Assembly: GCA_012728465.1 (NCBI GenBank)
Contig: JAAYFB010000023.1
Span: forward strand, 1-7,030
Direction: 5' to 3'
Length of the DNA stretch: 7,030 nt
Source of the DNA: Proteiniphilum sp.
Lineage (GTDB): Bacteria; Bacteroidota; Bacteroidia; Bacteroidales; Dysgonomonadaceae
Shown: positions 1-6,448 of the stretch, in pieces
How the letters are laid out: every line of letters starts with the position of its first letter
Position numbering within the stretch: the stretch's first letter is position 1
The notes under the pieces: model-generated
Database searches by the model: none
What the model was told of the DNA's origin: nothing
The model's input: the letters and a program-made list of their open reading frames with translations, nothing else
Program-made: the position numbers and the translations under genes

Positions 1-1
1 C

Positions 2-1111
2 AAGGATAGTTTTTATAGAGCCATGACAGTTCTTGTTGCATCTAGTCCATGTGCATTAGCAATATCTACTCCTAGTGCTTTGCTTAGTGGAGTGGCACGT
101 GCAGCTAAAGGTGGCGTATTGATAAAAGGTGGACGACCATTAGAGGACTTGGGTATGTTGTCAGCTTTAGCATTCGACAAAACAGGCACTCTTACCGAGG
201 GGAAGCCTAAGCTTACCGATATTGTTGCATTTGGTGATACTACAGAAACGGAGATACTGAAAATTGCTATTGCTGTTGAGAGCTTGAGTGATCATCCGTT
301 GGCTCATGCCATCGTTAGGGATGGCTCGCAGAGATTGAACGGGGAGGCTAGTTACGAGGCACAAAACATGGAGTCTGTAACAGGCAAGGGATTGAAAGCG
401 GAGGTAAATGGTGATGTTATATACATTGGCAACCTTACTCTGCATAACAATATTGATGATGTAATGCCAAACGAGGATATAGTATCTAAAATCTATAAGC
501 TTGAAGAGCAAGGAAATACAACAATGCTTATTCGTAGCAATGACACATATTTGGGCATAATAGCTCTTATGGACGTGGCACGCCCCGAGGCTAAGGATAC
601 ATTGTTGAAGTTGAAGAAACTAGGCATCAAACGAATGGTTATGCTAACGGGGGATAATCAAAAGGTGGCTGATGCAGTGGCTAGTGAGATAGGTATTACC
701 GATGCTTGGGGTGGATTGCTTCCCGAAGAGAAGGTTGGAGCAATAAAGAGCATTAAGGCAAATGAACTTAAAGTGGCAATGGTGGGTGATGGTGTGAATG
801 ATGCTCCTGCAATGGCACATAGCACTGTAGGTATTGCAATGGGTGCAGCTAGCTCTGATGTAGCATTAGAAACAGCTGATATTGCACTTATGGGTAATTC
901 GCTCGATACTTTGCCTTTTGCTATCGGACTTAGCCGAAAAGCAAGACAGATTATAAAACAAAACATATGGATAAGCCTTGGTGTGGTTGTACTTCTTATT
1001 CCAGCCACAATTTTTGGGATTGCTAATATGGCAGTTGCAGTGGTGATACATGAGGGCTCTACACTTGTGGTGGTATTTAATGCTTTGAGATTGCTGAGGT
1101 ATAAGAAGTAG
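2..1111 (+). CDS. Heavy-metal-transporting P1B-type ATPase, P1B-4 (Co/Fe-like) group, 5'-truncated by the window
   Basis: C-terminal 369 residues of an inner-membrane metal-exporting ATPase; the reading frame is already open at base 2, so the ATG at 23 is internal. Numbered from that ATG, the transmembrane metal-site motif SPC is at residues 8-10, the phosphorylation motif DKTGTLT at 52-58 (D52 is the phosphorylated aspartate), the P1B-specific HP dipeptide at 91-92, the nucleotide-binding GKG near 121, TGDN at 209-212 and GDGVNDAPA at 255-263. Two hydrophobic helices end the protein, the last carrying HEGST at 343-347. SPC together with HEG(S/T)T is the known signature of P1B-4 pumps such as CoaT/CtpD/PfeT, linked to Co2+ or Fe2+ export, rather than the CPC of Cu and Zn/Cd pumps. 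The exact metal is inferred. All core catalytic motifs are intact. The N-terminal metal-binding region, promoter and any regulator lie outside the window. Confidence 0.93.
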   Translation, partial: KDSFYRAMTVLVASSPCALAISTPSALLSGVARAAKGGVLIKGGRPLEDLGMLSALAFDKTGTLTEGKPKLTDIVAFGDTTETEILKIAIAVESLSDHPLAHAIVRDGSQRLNGEASYEAQNMESVTGKGLKAEVNGDVIYIGNLTLHNNIDDVMPNEDIVSKIYKLEEQGNTTMLIRSNDTYLGIIALMDVARPEAKDTLLKLKKLGIKRMVMLTGDNQKVADAVASEIGITDAWGGLLPEEKVGAIKSIKANELKVAMVGDGVNDAPAMAHSTVGIAMGAASSDVALETADIALMGNSLDTLPFAIGLSRKARQIIKQNIWISLGVVVLLIPATIFGIANMAVAVVIHEGSTLVVVFNALRLLRYKK

Positions 1112-1151
1112 ATTGAATTAGATATGTGATTAATCTCTGATATTCAACAGT

Positions 1152-1187
1152 TATTAGTTTGTGTTTGTTATTCGACACATAGTAATA
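1152..1187 (+). terminator. Weak imperfect hairpin downstream of the metal ATPase
   Basis: TATTA (1152-1156) pairs with TAATA (1183-1187), and TGTGT (1160-1164) pairs with ACACA (1175-1179). A 3x3 internal loop separates the two stems and the terminal loop is 10 nt. It lies about 40 nt after the ATPase stop and before the promoter of the next gene, where a terminator would be expected. There is no T-run after it, so intrinsic termination is doubtful. It could equally be an mRNA 3'-end structure or chance pairing in AT-rich DNA. Confidence 0.3.
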
Positions 1188-1210
1188 GATATTCGAGGAA
1201 GAGTATTCAT

Positions 1211-1241
1211 TTTGCAATCCTCATTTATTCTCTTAAATTTG
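1211..1241 (+). promoter_or_regulatory. Bacteroidota-type promoter (-33 TTTG / -7 TAnnTTTG) for the M23 peptidase gene
   Basis: TTTG at 1211-1214 is followed after 19 nt by TAAATTTG at 1234-1241, an exact match to the Bacteroidota housekeeping sigma consensus TTTG-N(about 19-21)-TAnnTTTG. Transcription would start a few bases downstream of 1241, giving a leader of roughly 25 nt before the ATG at 1271. The leader is A/T-rich with no Shine-Dalgarno motif, as is common in this phylum. This argues that the peptidase gene has its own promoter and is not simply read through from the ATPase gene. Confidence 0.75.
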
Positions 1242-1270
1242 TACTTCACAATTATCTAACGACAATCATA

Positions 1271-2959
1271 ATGAATTTAAATAAACTCACACTCATACTC
1301 ACTGCATTTATGAGTATGGTGTGCTTCAACTCATTTGCCCAAAAATATTCTAATCCCGTTGATGTACCTATTGCACTTAGTGGTGGTTTTGGTGAGCTGC
1401 GAGCAAACCATTTTCACTCTGGTATAGATTACAAAACGCTGCAAGTAATTAATAAACCAATATACTCTATTGCCGATGGATATGTTTCGCGAATTAGTGT
1501 GTCGCCCAGTGGCTATGGATTAGCATTGTATGTTACTCATGAGGATACGGGTCACACTTCTGTTTATGCTCACCTTAATAGCTTTGCTGATAACATTGCT
1601 GCGTATGTGAGAAAGCAACAGTATGAAAAGGAAACCTTTCGTATAGAGTTGTATCCAGAAAAAGATATGTTTCCTGTAACTAAAGGACAACAAATAGCAT
1701 TGAGTGGTAATACTGGTAGCTCAGGTGGTCCACATCTTCACTTTGAAGTGCGAGATGCTATAACTCAAGATCCACTTGATCCACTTGATTTTTTTAAACA
1801 CACTGTGTTAGATACTCAAAAGCCCGATTTGCGAAGGATATCGTTTTATCCTCAATTGGGTAAAGGTGTGATAAATGGTAGTAATGAGCCAATAAGAATT
1901 AATATTGCAAAAAATAATCAAGGTGCACCTCTTGCTGTTGGGCAAACTATTCGAGCATGGGGTAAGATAGGAGTAGGTGTAGAGGCCTATGATAAAATGA
2001 ATGGTCAACACAATATATATGGCATCAAGCACGTAAGGTTGTTTGTAGATGAGAAAAAACATTTTAGTCAGACTATAGGTAGATATTCCTTTTCAAACAC
2101 AAGTATGTTGAATGCTTTAATTGATTATGAAGATTGGAGAAAGAGAAGAACATTCTTAATGAAGTCGTTTGTACTACCGGGTAATAAGCTAAACTTTTAT
2201 GATGCGGTTGATAATGGATACATTAACATTAATGAGGAACGAAACTATAGGATGAGATATGAGCTCGAGGACTACCATGGTAATGTGCTTACTTACTCAT
2301 TCGTCATTGAGGGTGTTAAGCAAGATATTGCTGTTCCCGAGGATAAAGGGTATTATATGTCATATATTTTTAGAAACTATTTTGTTGACTCCGACTTTGT
2401 TCTGGATATACCTCGTGACAACTTGTATGAGGATGTTTTTTACTACCACAACAAAATAAGCTCCGACGAGTACTTGTCAGATATTTATAAGATTAACGAT
2501 AAGCCCGTCCCTTTACATAATAGTGCAAAGATGTGGATAAAGTTGAAAGTGGATACCTTAGCTAACAAAAAGCAATATGGTATTGTGGATGTTACTGGCA
2601 GGATGAGTTGGGTAGGGGTTATATATAAAAACGGTGGTGTAGAGACCTCTATTGGCGAGCTGGGTAGGCAATATGCAATATCGTATGATAATGTTCTCCC
2701 AGTAATTACACCTGTGAATGCTGCAAGCTGGAAATCTAATAGAAAAATACAGGTAAGATTGAGTGATAATTTAAGTGGCATTGCTCATTTTAGAGGAACT
2801 ATCAATGGAGAATATGTGCTTTTCAAGCACGATATGAAATCGCCAGTATATACCTACACATTTGACGAAGTGGTTGCAAAGCAGAGTGGGACGTTACACT
2901 TTGAGTTTGTTGTCACAGATGGTGCTGGCAATGTTGCTAGGTATGAGTATGATATTTAG
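1271..2959 (+). CDS. Secreted M23-family zinc metallopeptidase (lysostaphin/LytM-type peptidoglycan hydrolase) with C-terminal beta-rich region
   Basis: 562-residue protein. An N-terminal signal peptide (hydrophobic residues about 6-22, likely cleavage after SFA before Q24) lacks a lipobox, so a soluble periplasmic or exported form is expected. The M23 domain spans about 30-175. Zinc ligands are H49 and D53 (in HSGID) and H157 (in HLHFEV); the catalytic histidines are H101 (in YAHL) and H155. All are present, so the enzyme should be active, presumably cutting peptide cross-links in peptidoglycan; that substrate is inferred from the family. Between YAHL and the KGQQIALSGNTGSSGG core lies an insertion of about 30 residues (104-136). 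The remaining 380 residues look beta-rich; the last 85 contain DNLSGI and VTDGAGNV motifs typical of Ig-like folds and may position the enzyme on the wall or a partner. The start ATG directly precedes the signal peptide and fits the promoter at 1211-1241. It converges on the pncB gene. Confidence 0.92.
   Translation: MNLNKLTLILTAFMSMVCFNSFAQKYSNPVDVPIALSGGFGELRANHFHSGIDYKTLQVINKPIYSIADGYVSRISVSPSGYGLALYVTHEDTGHTSVYAHLNSFADNIAAYVRKQQYEKETFRIELYPEKDMFPVTKGQQIALSGNTGSSGGPHLHFEVRDAITQDPLDPLDFFKHTVLDTQKPDLRRISFYPQLGKGVINGSNEPIRINIAKNNQGAPLAVGQTIRAWGKIGVGVEAYDKMNGQHNIYGIKHVRLFVDEKKHFSQTIGRYSFSNTSMLNALIDYEDWRKRRTFLMKSFVLPGNKLNFYDAVDNGYININEERNYRMRYELEDYHGNVLTYSFVIEGVKQDIAVPEDKGYYMSYIFRNYFVDSDFVLDIPRDNLYEDVFYYHNKISSDEYLSDIYKINDKPVPLHNSAKMWIKLKVDTLANKKQYGIVDVTGRMSWVGVIYKNGGVETSIGELGRQYAISYDNVLPVITPVNAASWKSNRKIQVRLSDNLSGIAHFRGTINGEYVLFKHDMKSPVYTYTFDEVVAKQSGTLHFEFVVTDGAGNVARYEYDI
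1769..1789 (+). repeat. 9-bp tandem repeat inside the M23 peptidase gene
   Basis: GATCCACTT occurs twice in tandem (1769-1777 and 1778-1786), followed by GAT. It encodes the in-frame duplicated peptide DPLDPLD at the end of the catalytic domain. It keeps the frame, so a replication-slippage expansion by three codons would be tolerated. No functional role is evident. Confidence 0.6.
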
Positions 2960-2968
2960 TGATAACAC

Positions 2969-3010
2969 AACCTTTAGGTTTGAGAGCAAGAGCTATCATA
3001 CCTAAAGGTT
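2969..3010. terminator. Perfect 11-bp inverted repeat between convergent genes, probable bidirectional terminator
   Basis: AACCTTTAGGT (2969-2979) is the exact reverse complement of ACCTAAAGGTT (3000-3010), with a 20-nt loop. It starts 9 nt after the stop codon of the plus-strand M23 peptidase gene and lies 66 nt beyond the stop of the minus-strand pncB gene, where a shared terminator is expected. The T-richness after the right arm is modest (ATTTTATTG at 3015-3023), so it is not a textbook U-tract terminator. The long loop is also unusual. Confidence 0.6.
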
Positions 3011-3075
3011 AGTCATTTTATTGAACATTGTGCTAGTTACTAATTGGCTAATGGGGTTGGGTTTCAAACCAATCT

Positions 3076-4251
3076 TTATTTCAGCCCTAGTGTCTCTTGT
3101 GCTAGCTCAATTTCTTTTTTAGTTCCCGTATGTTTACCCGTCACGTCGGATAGTTTTACACACTCTTGCCATTGTTCTTTCTCTGTCATCTTACAACGAA
3201 ACAGTTTCATTACTATATTCATGCCCGTGATTCCATTTCCTACATCATTAGTAAGATTGGTTCCAATGCCAAAGGTAGCACCAATTTTATTGTTGCAGTA
3301 ATTTTTTATTTCAGTTGCTTTATCCACATCTAGGCTGTCAGAGAAAACAATGTACTTATACTTAGGGTTGATGCGAAGCTCTTCGTATCTGCGAATTGCC
3401 TTATCTACAAAAACAAGTGCATCACCACTATCTTGTCGTAGGCTTGTAAATAATGCAGCATGCTTTTTGCTAAAGTTTTTCAAAAATACGTCGGTAGTGT
3501 ATGTATCTGTAAGCACTGTTCCTAAGTCTCCATCATATACATTAATCCAGTTTTCCATTGCCATAAAGTTGGCCATCTTGTAACCATATATGGAGCCATG
3601 AAATTGAACCCACTCATGTGGATGCGTACCCGAAACATTAAGGTTGTGCTTGAATGCTAAATATACATTACTTGTACCAAAAAAAGAATCTCCTGCATGT
3701 TCTTTCATCAGTTTGGTAATCCTATCTTCTACATCAAAGCTAAATCGACGACGCATACCAAACAATGAGAAAACAATATCATTATCTTTCATCTTATTGG
3801 CTTTTTCTATTGCCACTTCCTCTAGGTATTGCAAGTCTGGTGTTTGTCCAGTTTCGCGATAGTATAGCTCAGACACGGTTGCAAGTATAGGAGTTTCCCA
3901 CAAGGTGATACGATAGAGTAATCCACTAGCCTTTATTTTTAATTTATTATTGTCAAGGCTCACACGCACTTCAGATGGGTCGAACTTAAACCCCTTAAGA
4001 AAATCGAGATATATAGGTGGAAGGTATGGTAATTTCTTTCTAACGAACTCCTCTTCATCCTTGCTAAGATAAAGCTGCGACATATTGTGTAGCTCATCAA
4101 TCACTAGTTTGTCAAATCCATCAGGATAATCTCCGTTACTTCTATCTACAAATTCAAACTCCCCAAAAGCACGTGGAAATAGTTTTGCGTATGCGTAACT
4201 AGTTGTAAACTTGTATAAGTCTGTGTCGAGGATGCTTTTAATTATTCCCAT
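3076..4251 (-). CDS. pncB: Nicotinate phosphoribosyltransferase (NAPRTase)
   Basis: 391 residues, close to the usual 400 of bacterial PncB. The cytosolic enzyme joins nicotinate and PRPP to give nicotinate mononucleotide in the Preiss-Handler route of NAD salvage, with ATP hydrolysis through a phospho-histidine. The N-terminus carries the family signature LDTDLYKFTTSYA (residues 8-20). GTHPHEW (208-214) holds the histidine H212 expected to be phosphorylated. RQDSGD (272-277) and FGIGTNLTND (327-336) are the PRPP/phosphate-binding segments of the alpha/beta barrel, and SDSLD (304-308) is the conserved strand end before them. The start was chosen because the LDTDLYKF motif begins eight residues in, as in homologues; no Shine-Dalgarno sequence is seen. 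The gene appears monocistronic: a hairpin separates it from the upstream ligase gene and it converges on the M23 peptidase gene. No frameshift or missing catalytic residue is visible. Confidence 0.95.
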   Translation of the reverse strand: MGIIKSILDTDLYKFTTSYAYAKLFPRAFGEFEFVDRSNGDYPDGFDKLVIDELHNMSQLYLSKDEEEFVRKKLPYLPPIYLDFLKGFKFDPSEVRVSLDNNKLKIKASGLLYRITLWETPILATVSELYYRETGQTPDLQYLEEVAIEKANKMKDNDIVFSLFGMRRRFSFDVEDRITKLMKEHAGDSFFGTSNVYLAFKHNLNVSGTHPHEWVQFHGSIYGYKMANFMAMENWINVYDGDLGTVLTDTYTTDVFLKNFSKKHAALFTSLRQDSGDALVFVDKAIRRYEELRINPKYKYIVFSDSLDVDKATEIKNYCNNKIGATFGIGTNLTNDVGNGITGMNIVMKLFRCKMTEKEQWQECVKLSDVTGKHTGTKKEIELAQETLGLK

Positions 4252-4307
4252 TATTAGTAGTTTAGTTCTGTTTATGTGTATTACAACGCTTTGATAGATG
4301 TTAGGTT

Positions 4308-4340
4308 CAAAATTGATACGTAAGTGTGTAATCGATTAAA
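4308..4340 (-). promoter_or_regulatory. Weak candidate promoter for pncB
   Basis: On the minus strand, CAATTTTG (4315-4308) matches five of the six fixed positions of the Bacteroidota -7 element TAnnTTTG. TTTA (4340-4337) lies 21 nt upstream in place of the -33 TTTG. The predicted leader to the ATG at 4251 is about 50 nt. Both elements have one mismatch, so the call is tentative. The -33 half sits inside the hairpin at 4325-4360. Confidence 0.3.
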
Positions 4341-4360
4341 CTGAGTTAACCGATTACACA
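4325..4360 (-). terminator. Strong hairpin after the acyl-CoA ligase gene, probable terminator
   Basis: TGTGTAATCG (4325-4334) is the exact reverse complement of CGATTACACA (4351-4360). After one A/C mismatch, a further TTAA/TTAA stem (4336-4339 with 4346-4349) closes a 6-nt loop. It lies 21 nt past the ligase stop codon in the direction of minus-strand transcription. No U-run follows on either strand, so intrinsic termination is likely but not certain. As a near-palindrome upstream of pncB it could alternatively be an operator. Confidence 0.55.
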
Positions 4361-4381
4361 ATATCATGTTTTGAATAATAT

Positions 4382-6268
4382 CTATTTTAACAACTTATCA
4401 AGCACCTCAATATTATAAGGAGAGGTTGCTTTCTTGCCTTCGGGTGTGTATAACTGATTTATTCTTTCAGCGTATGCATCATATACCTTATGCTTTACAA
4501 TTTTCATTGTAGAGTTTATCATGCCATTGCTTTCGGAGAAGGGCTCTTCGATGATTGCAAAGCCAGAGGGTATCCATCGATGTGGGAACATGTTTTCAAG
4601 CTCTCCACCTTTCAGGTATCTTGCAATTTCTGTTTCGATAAGTTTGGCAGCTTCATTAGCATCTGAAGTATGTTTCTTTAATTCAGTAACGTTAGGCACT
4701 ATTAGGGCTGTTGTGTATGGCTTTTGATTGTTATAAAGTACTATTTGTTCTATCAAAGATGATTTTGCCATGATAGACTCTTCAATTCCTTCGGGTGAAA
4801 ACTTTTCACCATCATCGCTAATTAGTAATGATTTTGTGCGACCTAACACAAATAGATAACCATCTCTGTCGATATAGCCCATGTCGCCAGTGCGTAACCA
4901 ATTGTCAACAATAGTTTCTGCAGTAGCTTCGGGGTTTTTCCAATATCCTTTCATGACGTTGCCACCACGAATAATAATTTCGCCTCTCTCACCAATTGGC
5001 ACCTCAAGCAAGTTGTCATCCACAATTTTGATATCCATATTCGGGACAGGTTTGCCCGATGAACCTAACTTGTGAGCAGTAGGGCTATTGGCGGATATAA
5101 TAGGTGTAGCTTCAGAAAGTCCATATCCCTGATACATTGGGATGCCTATTGCGTAGAAGAACCTTTGCAACTCAATATCCAATAAGGCACCTCCACCAAT
5201 AAAGAACTTCATATTGCTAGCAAATGATTGTCGCACTTTCGAAAAGATTATCTTGTCGTACATAGCGTAAAGTGGTTTTAGCCAAAACTTGGCTCCACCG
5301 CCTTTATTGAAGCCCTCTTTATTGTATTCGTAAGCAACCTTTAATGCTTTCTTAAATAAATTGCTTGTAAATTCGCCCTGCTTCTCAATTCCTGACTCTA
5401 TGTTTTTCCTAAAGTTGCTAGCTAGTGCGGGCACACTCATTATGAGATGTGGGTTAATCTCTTTAAGGCTCTTGGGAACATTGCGTAAAACCTCAATTGA
5501 TGATTTGCCCATGGCAACTGATGCTATGGAAGCACCACATTTCATAAATGCATAGATACCAGCAGTGTGACCAAATGAGTGGTCCCACGGAATAATAAGT
5601 AGTTGACGGAAATATGCGGGAATACCATTCAATAACTCCACTGCTTGTTCGGAATTGCACACATAATTGCCATGCGATAGCATTATTCCTTTAGGATTAG
5701 CAGTTGTGCCAGAAGTGTATGATATGTTAGCAAGGGTGTCGGGTGTTAGCTCTGATATTCTTCTATCAAGCAAGTCGTTGTTTTCTTGCAATATGTTTTT
5801 GCCCATATCTAGCACTGTGTCAAACAATATTTCATCATCCTGTAATTCATTTTCAGGGTCTATCAATATATATTTGGTTATAGTTTCAAAGGCTTTCTTC
5901 ATTGGCCTTATCTTAGATATTTGCTGGTCAGATGCAATAATAATGCTACATTCTGAGTGGTTTACTCTAAATGCGATATCATGTTCTGTATCTAGCTTCA
6001 CGGATAGTGGCACACAAATGGCCCCTGTATGTAGCACACCTAGCTCACCAACTATCCAGTTGTTTTTTCCTTCCGACATTAGTGCTACTCTATCACCTTG
6101 TTTAACACCTAGAGCGATGAGTCCTGCTGCAAATTCCCTTGCTTTAGTTTGTACTTCTTTGTAAGTTAGTGAGGTGTAATTCACCCCCTCTCTTGCTTCA
6201 TAAAGGAATGGGCTATCAGAAAATTTATCGACAGCCTCATTTAAAAATTGTACTAATGTTTTGCTCAT
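4382..6268 (-). CDS. Long-chain-fatty-acid--CoA ligase (AMP-forming acyl-CoA synthetase, FAA1-like)
   Basis: 628-residue cytosolic or membrane-associated enzyme of the ANL superfamily. It activates a carboxylic acid with ATP to an acyl-adenylate and then to acyl-CoA, feeding lipid synthesis or fatty-acid recycling. Motifs: the P-loop YTSGTTANPKG at 184-194; YGLSEATP (A5) at 382-389; WLRTGDMG (A7) at 457-464, with D462 contacting the ribose; the hinge GRTKSLLISDDGEKFSPEGIE from about 475; and the C-terminal lysine K589 in INSTMK, the adenylation lysine position. The GEKFSPEGIE form and the long C-terminal domain resemble eukaryote-like long-chain synthetases more than E. coli FadD. The ATG at 6268 is preferred because MSKTLVQFL begins the conserved domain; the frame stays open to an ATG at 6406, but those 46 residues look unrelated and overlap a different small ORF. 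The acid substrate is not determinable. A 180-nt gap separates it from the upstream PAS gene. Confidence 0.92.
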   Translation of the reverse strand: MSKTLVQFLNEAVDKFSDSPFLYEAREGVNYTSLTYKEVQTKAREFAAGLIALGVKQGDRVALMSEGKNNWIVGELGVLHTGAICVPLSVKLDTEHDIAFRVNHSECSIIIASDQQISKIRPMKKAFETITKYILIDPENELQDDEILFDTVLDMGKNILQENNDLLDRRISELTPDTLANISYTSGTTANPKGIMLSHGNYVCNSEQAVELLNGIPAYFRQLLIIPWDHSFGHTAGIYAFMKCGASIASVAMGKSSIEVLRNVPKSLKEINPHLIMSVPALASNFRKNIESGIEKQGEFTSNLFKKALKVAYEYNKEGFNKGGGAKFWLKPLYAMYDKIIFSKVRQSFASNMKFFIGGGALLDIELQRFFYAIGIPMYQGYGLSEATPIISANSPTAHKLGSSGKPVPNMDIKIVDDNLLEVPIGERGEIIIRGGNVMKGYWKNPEATAETIVDNWLRTGDMGYIDRDGYLFVLGRTKSLLISDDGEKFSPEGIEESIMAKSSLIEQIVLYNNQKPYTTALIVPNVTELKKHTSDANEAAKLIETEIARYLKGGELENMFPHRWIPSGFAIIEEPFSESNGMINSTMKIVKHKVYDAYAERINQLYTPEGKKATSPYNIEVLDKLLK

Positions 6269-6338
6269 ATTATATTCGATTTTTTTTGTATGTTCTTGAT
6301 TGTATCCTCCCGCTTCTTTACTTTCAATAGTGTACTTC

Positions 6339-6437
6339 TTAGTCAGCAACATGGTAAATACTTGGCGTTCTGTAACCATTAGCTCCATTGGACGCCACGC
6401 CCCCAAATGCTGAAAGTATTAATAGTTTATTTTTCAT
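6339..6437 (-). CDS. Possible small ORF (32 aa) or gene remnant between the PAS protein and ligase genes
   Basis: An ATG at 6437, 11 nt after the PAS-protein stop codon, opens a 32-codon frame ending at TAA (6339-6341). The product begins MKNKLLILSAFGGVAS, a basic then hydrophobic start like a truncated signal peptide, followed by a polar tail ending YHVAD. I do not recognise it. It could be a translated leader peptide, a remnant of a secreted-protein gene whose 3' part was lost or frameshifted, or chance. No clear Shine-Dalgarno sequence or promoter is seen. The frame overlaps the unlikely N-terminal extension of the ligase in another phase. Confidence 0.25.
   Translation of the reverse strand: MKNKLLILSAFGGVASNGANGYRTPSIYHVAD
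6363..6397 (-). other. GC-richer hairpin in the leader region of the acyl-CoA ligase gene
   Basis: TGGCGT (6363-6368) pairs with ACGCCA (6392-6397), extended inward by a possible G-U and a C-G pair, around a 19-nt loop. It lies about 95 nt upstream of the ligase ATG within the 180-nt gap, and next to a run of G residues on the transcribed strand (about 6400-6405), which stands out in this AT-rich window. It might be an mRNA processing or regulatory structure, or simply part of the small ORF it overlaps. There is no U-tract, so a terminator is unlikely. Confidence 0.3.
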
Positions 6438-6448
6438 TTTGAAATTGA

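Noticed and set aside
167..1051. Minus-strand open frames opposite the metal ATPase gene
   Set aside because: They oppose strongly conserved ATPase motifs and show no family resemblance; shadows.
1113..1147. TTGAAT (1113-1118) and ATTCAA (1142-1147) inverted repeat just after the ATPase stop
   Set aside because: Only six AT-rich base pairs with a poorly paired interior and no U-tract; expected by chance in this composition.
3060..3070. GGTTTCAAACC palindrome just beyond the pncB stop codon
   Set aside because: The arms leave too small a loop for a stable hairpin, and no T-run follows on the minus strand; chance is sufficient.
3044..3862. Plus-strand open frames opposite pncB
   Set aside because: Antisense shadows of a complete, well conserved PncB reading frame.
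5667..6164. 165-codon plus-strand open frame antisense to the ligase gene
   Set aside because: It is a shadow frame opposite conserved coding sequence that includes the P-loop region; low-complexity Ser/Ile-rich translation and no recognisable domain.
6306..6313. GGAGGATA on the minus strand as a Shine-Dalgarno site
   Set aside because: It is about 40 nt upstream of the ligase ATG, with no start codon at a suitable distance; ribosome binding in this phylum rarely depends on such motifs.
6269..6406. 46-residue N-terminal extension of the acyl-CoA ligase up to the ATG at 6406
   Set aside because: The conserved family N-terminus begins at MSKTLVQFL (ATG at 6268). The extension shows no family similarity I recognise and overlaps another small ORF.
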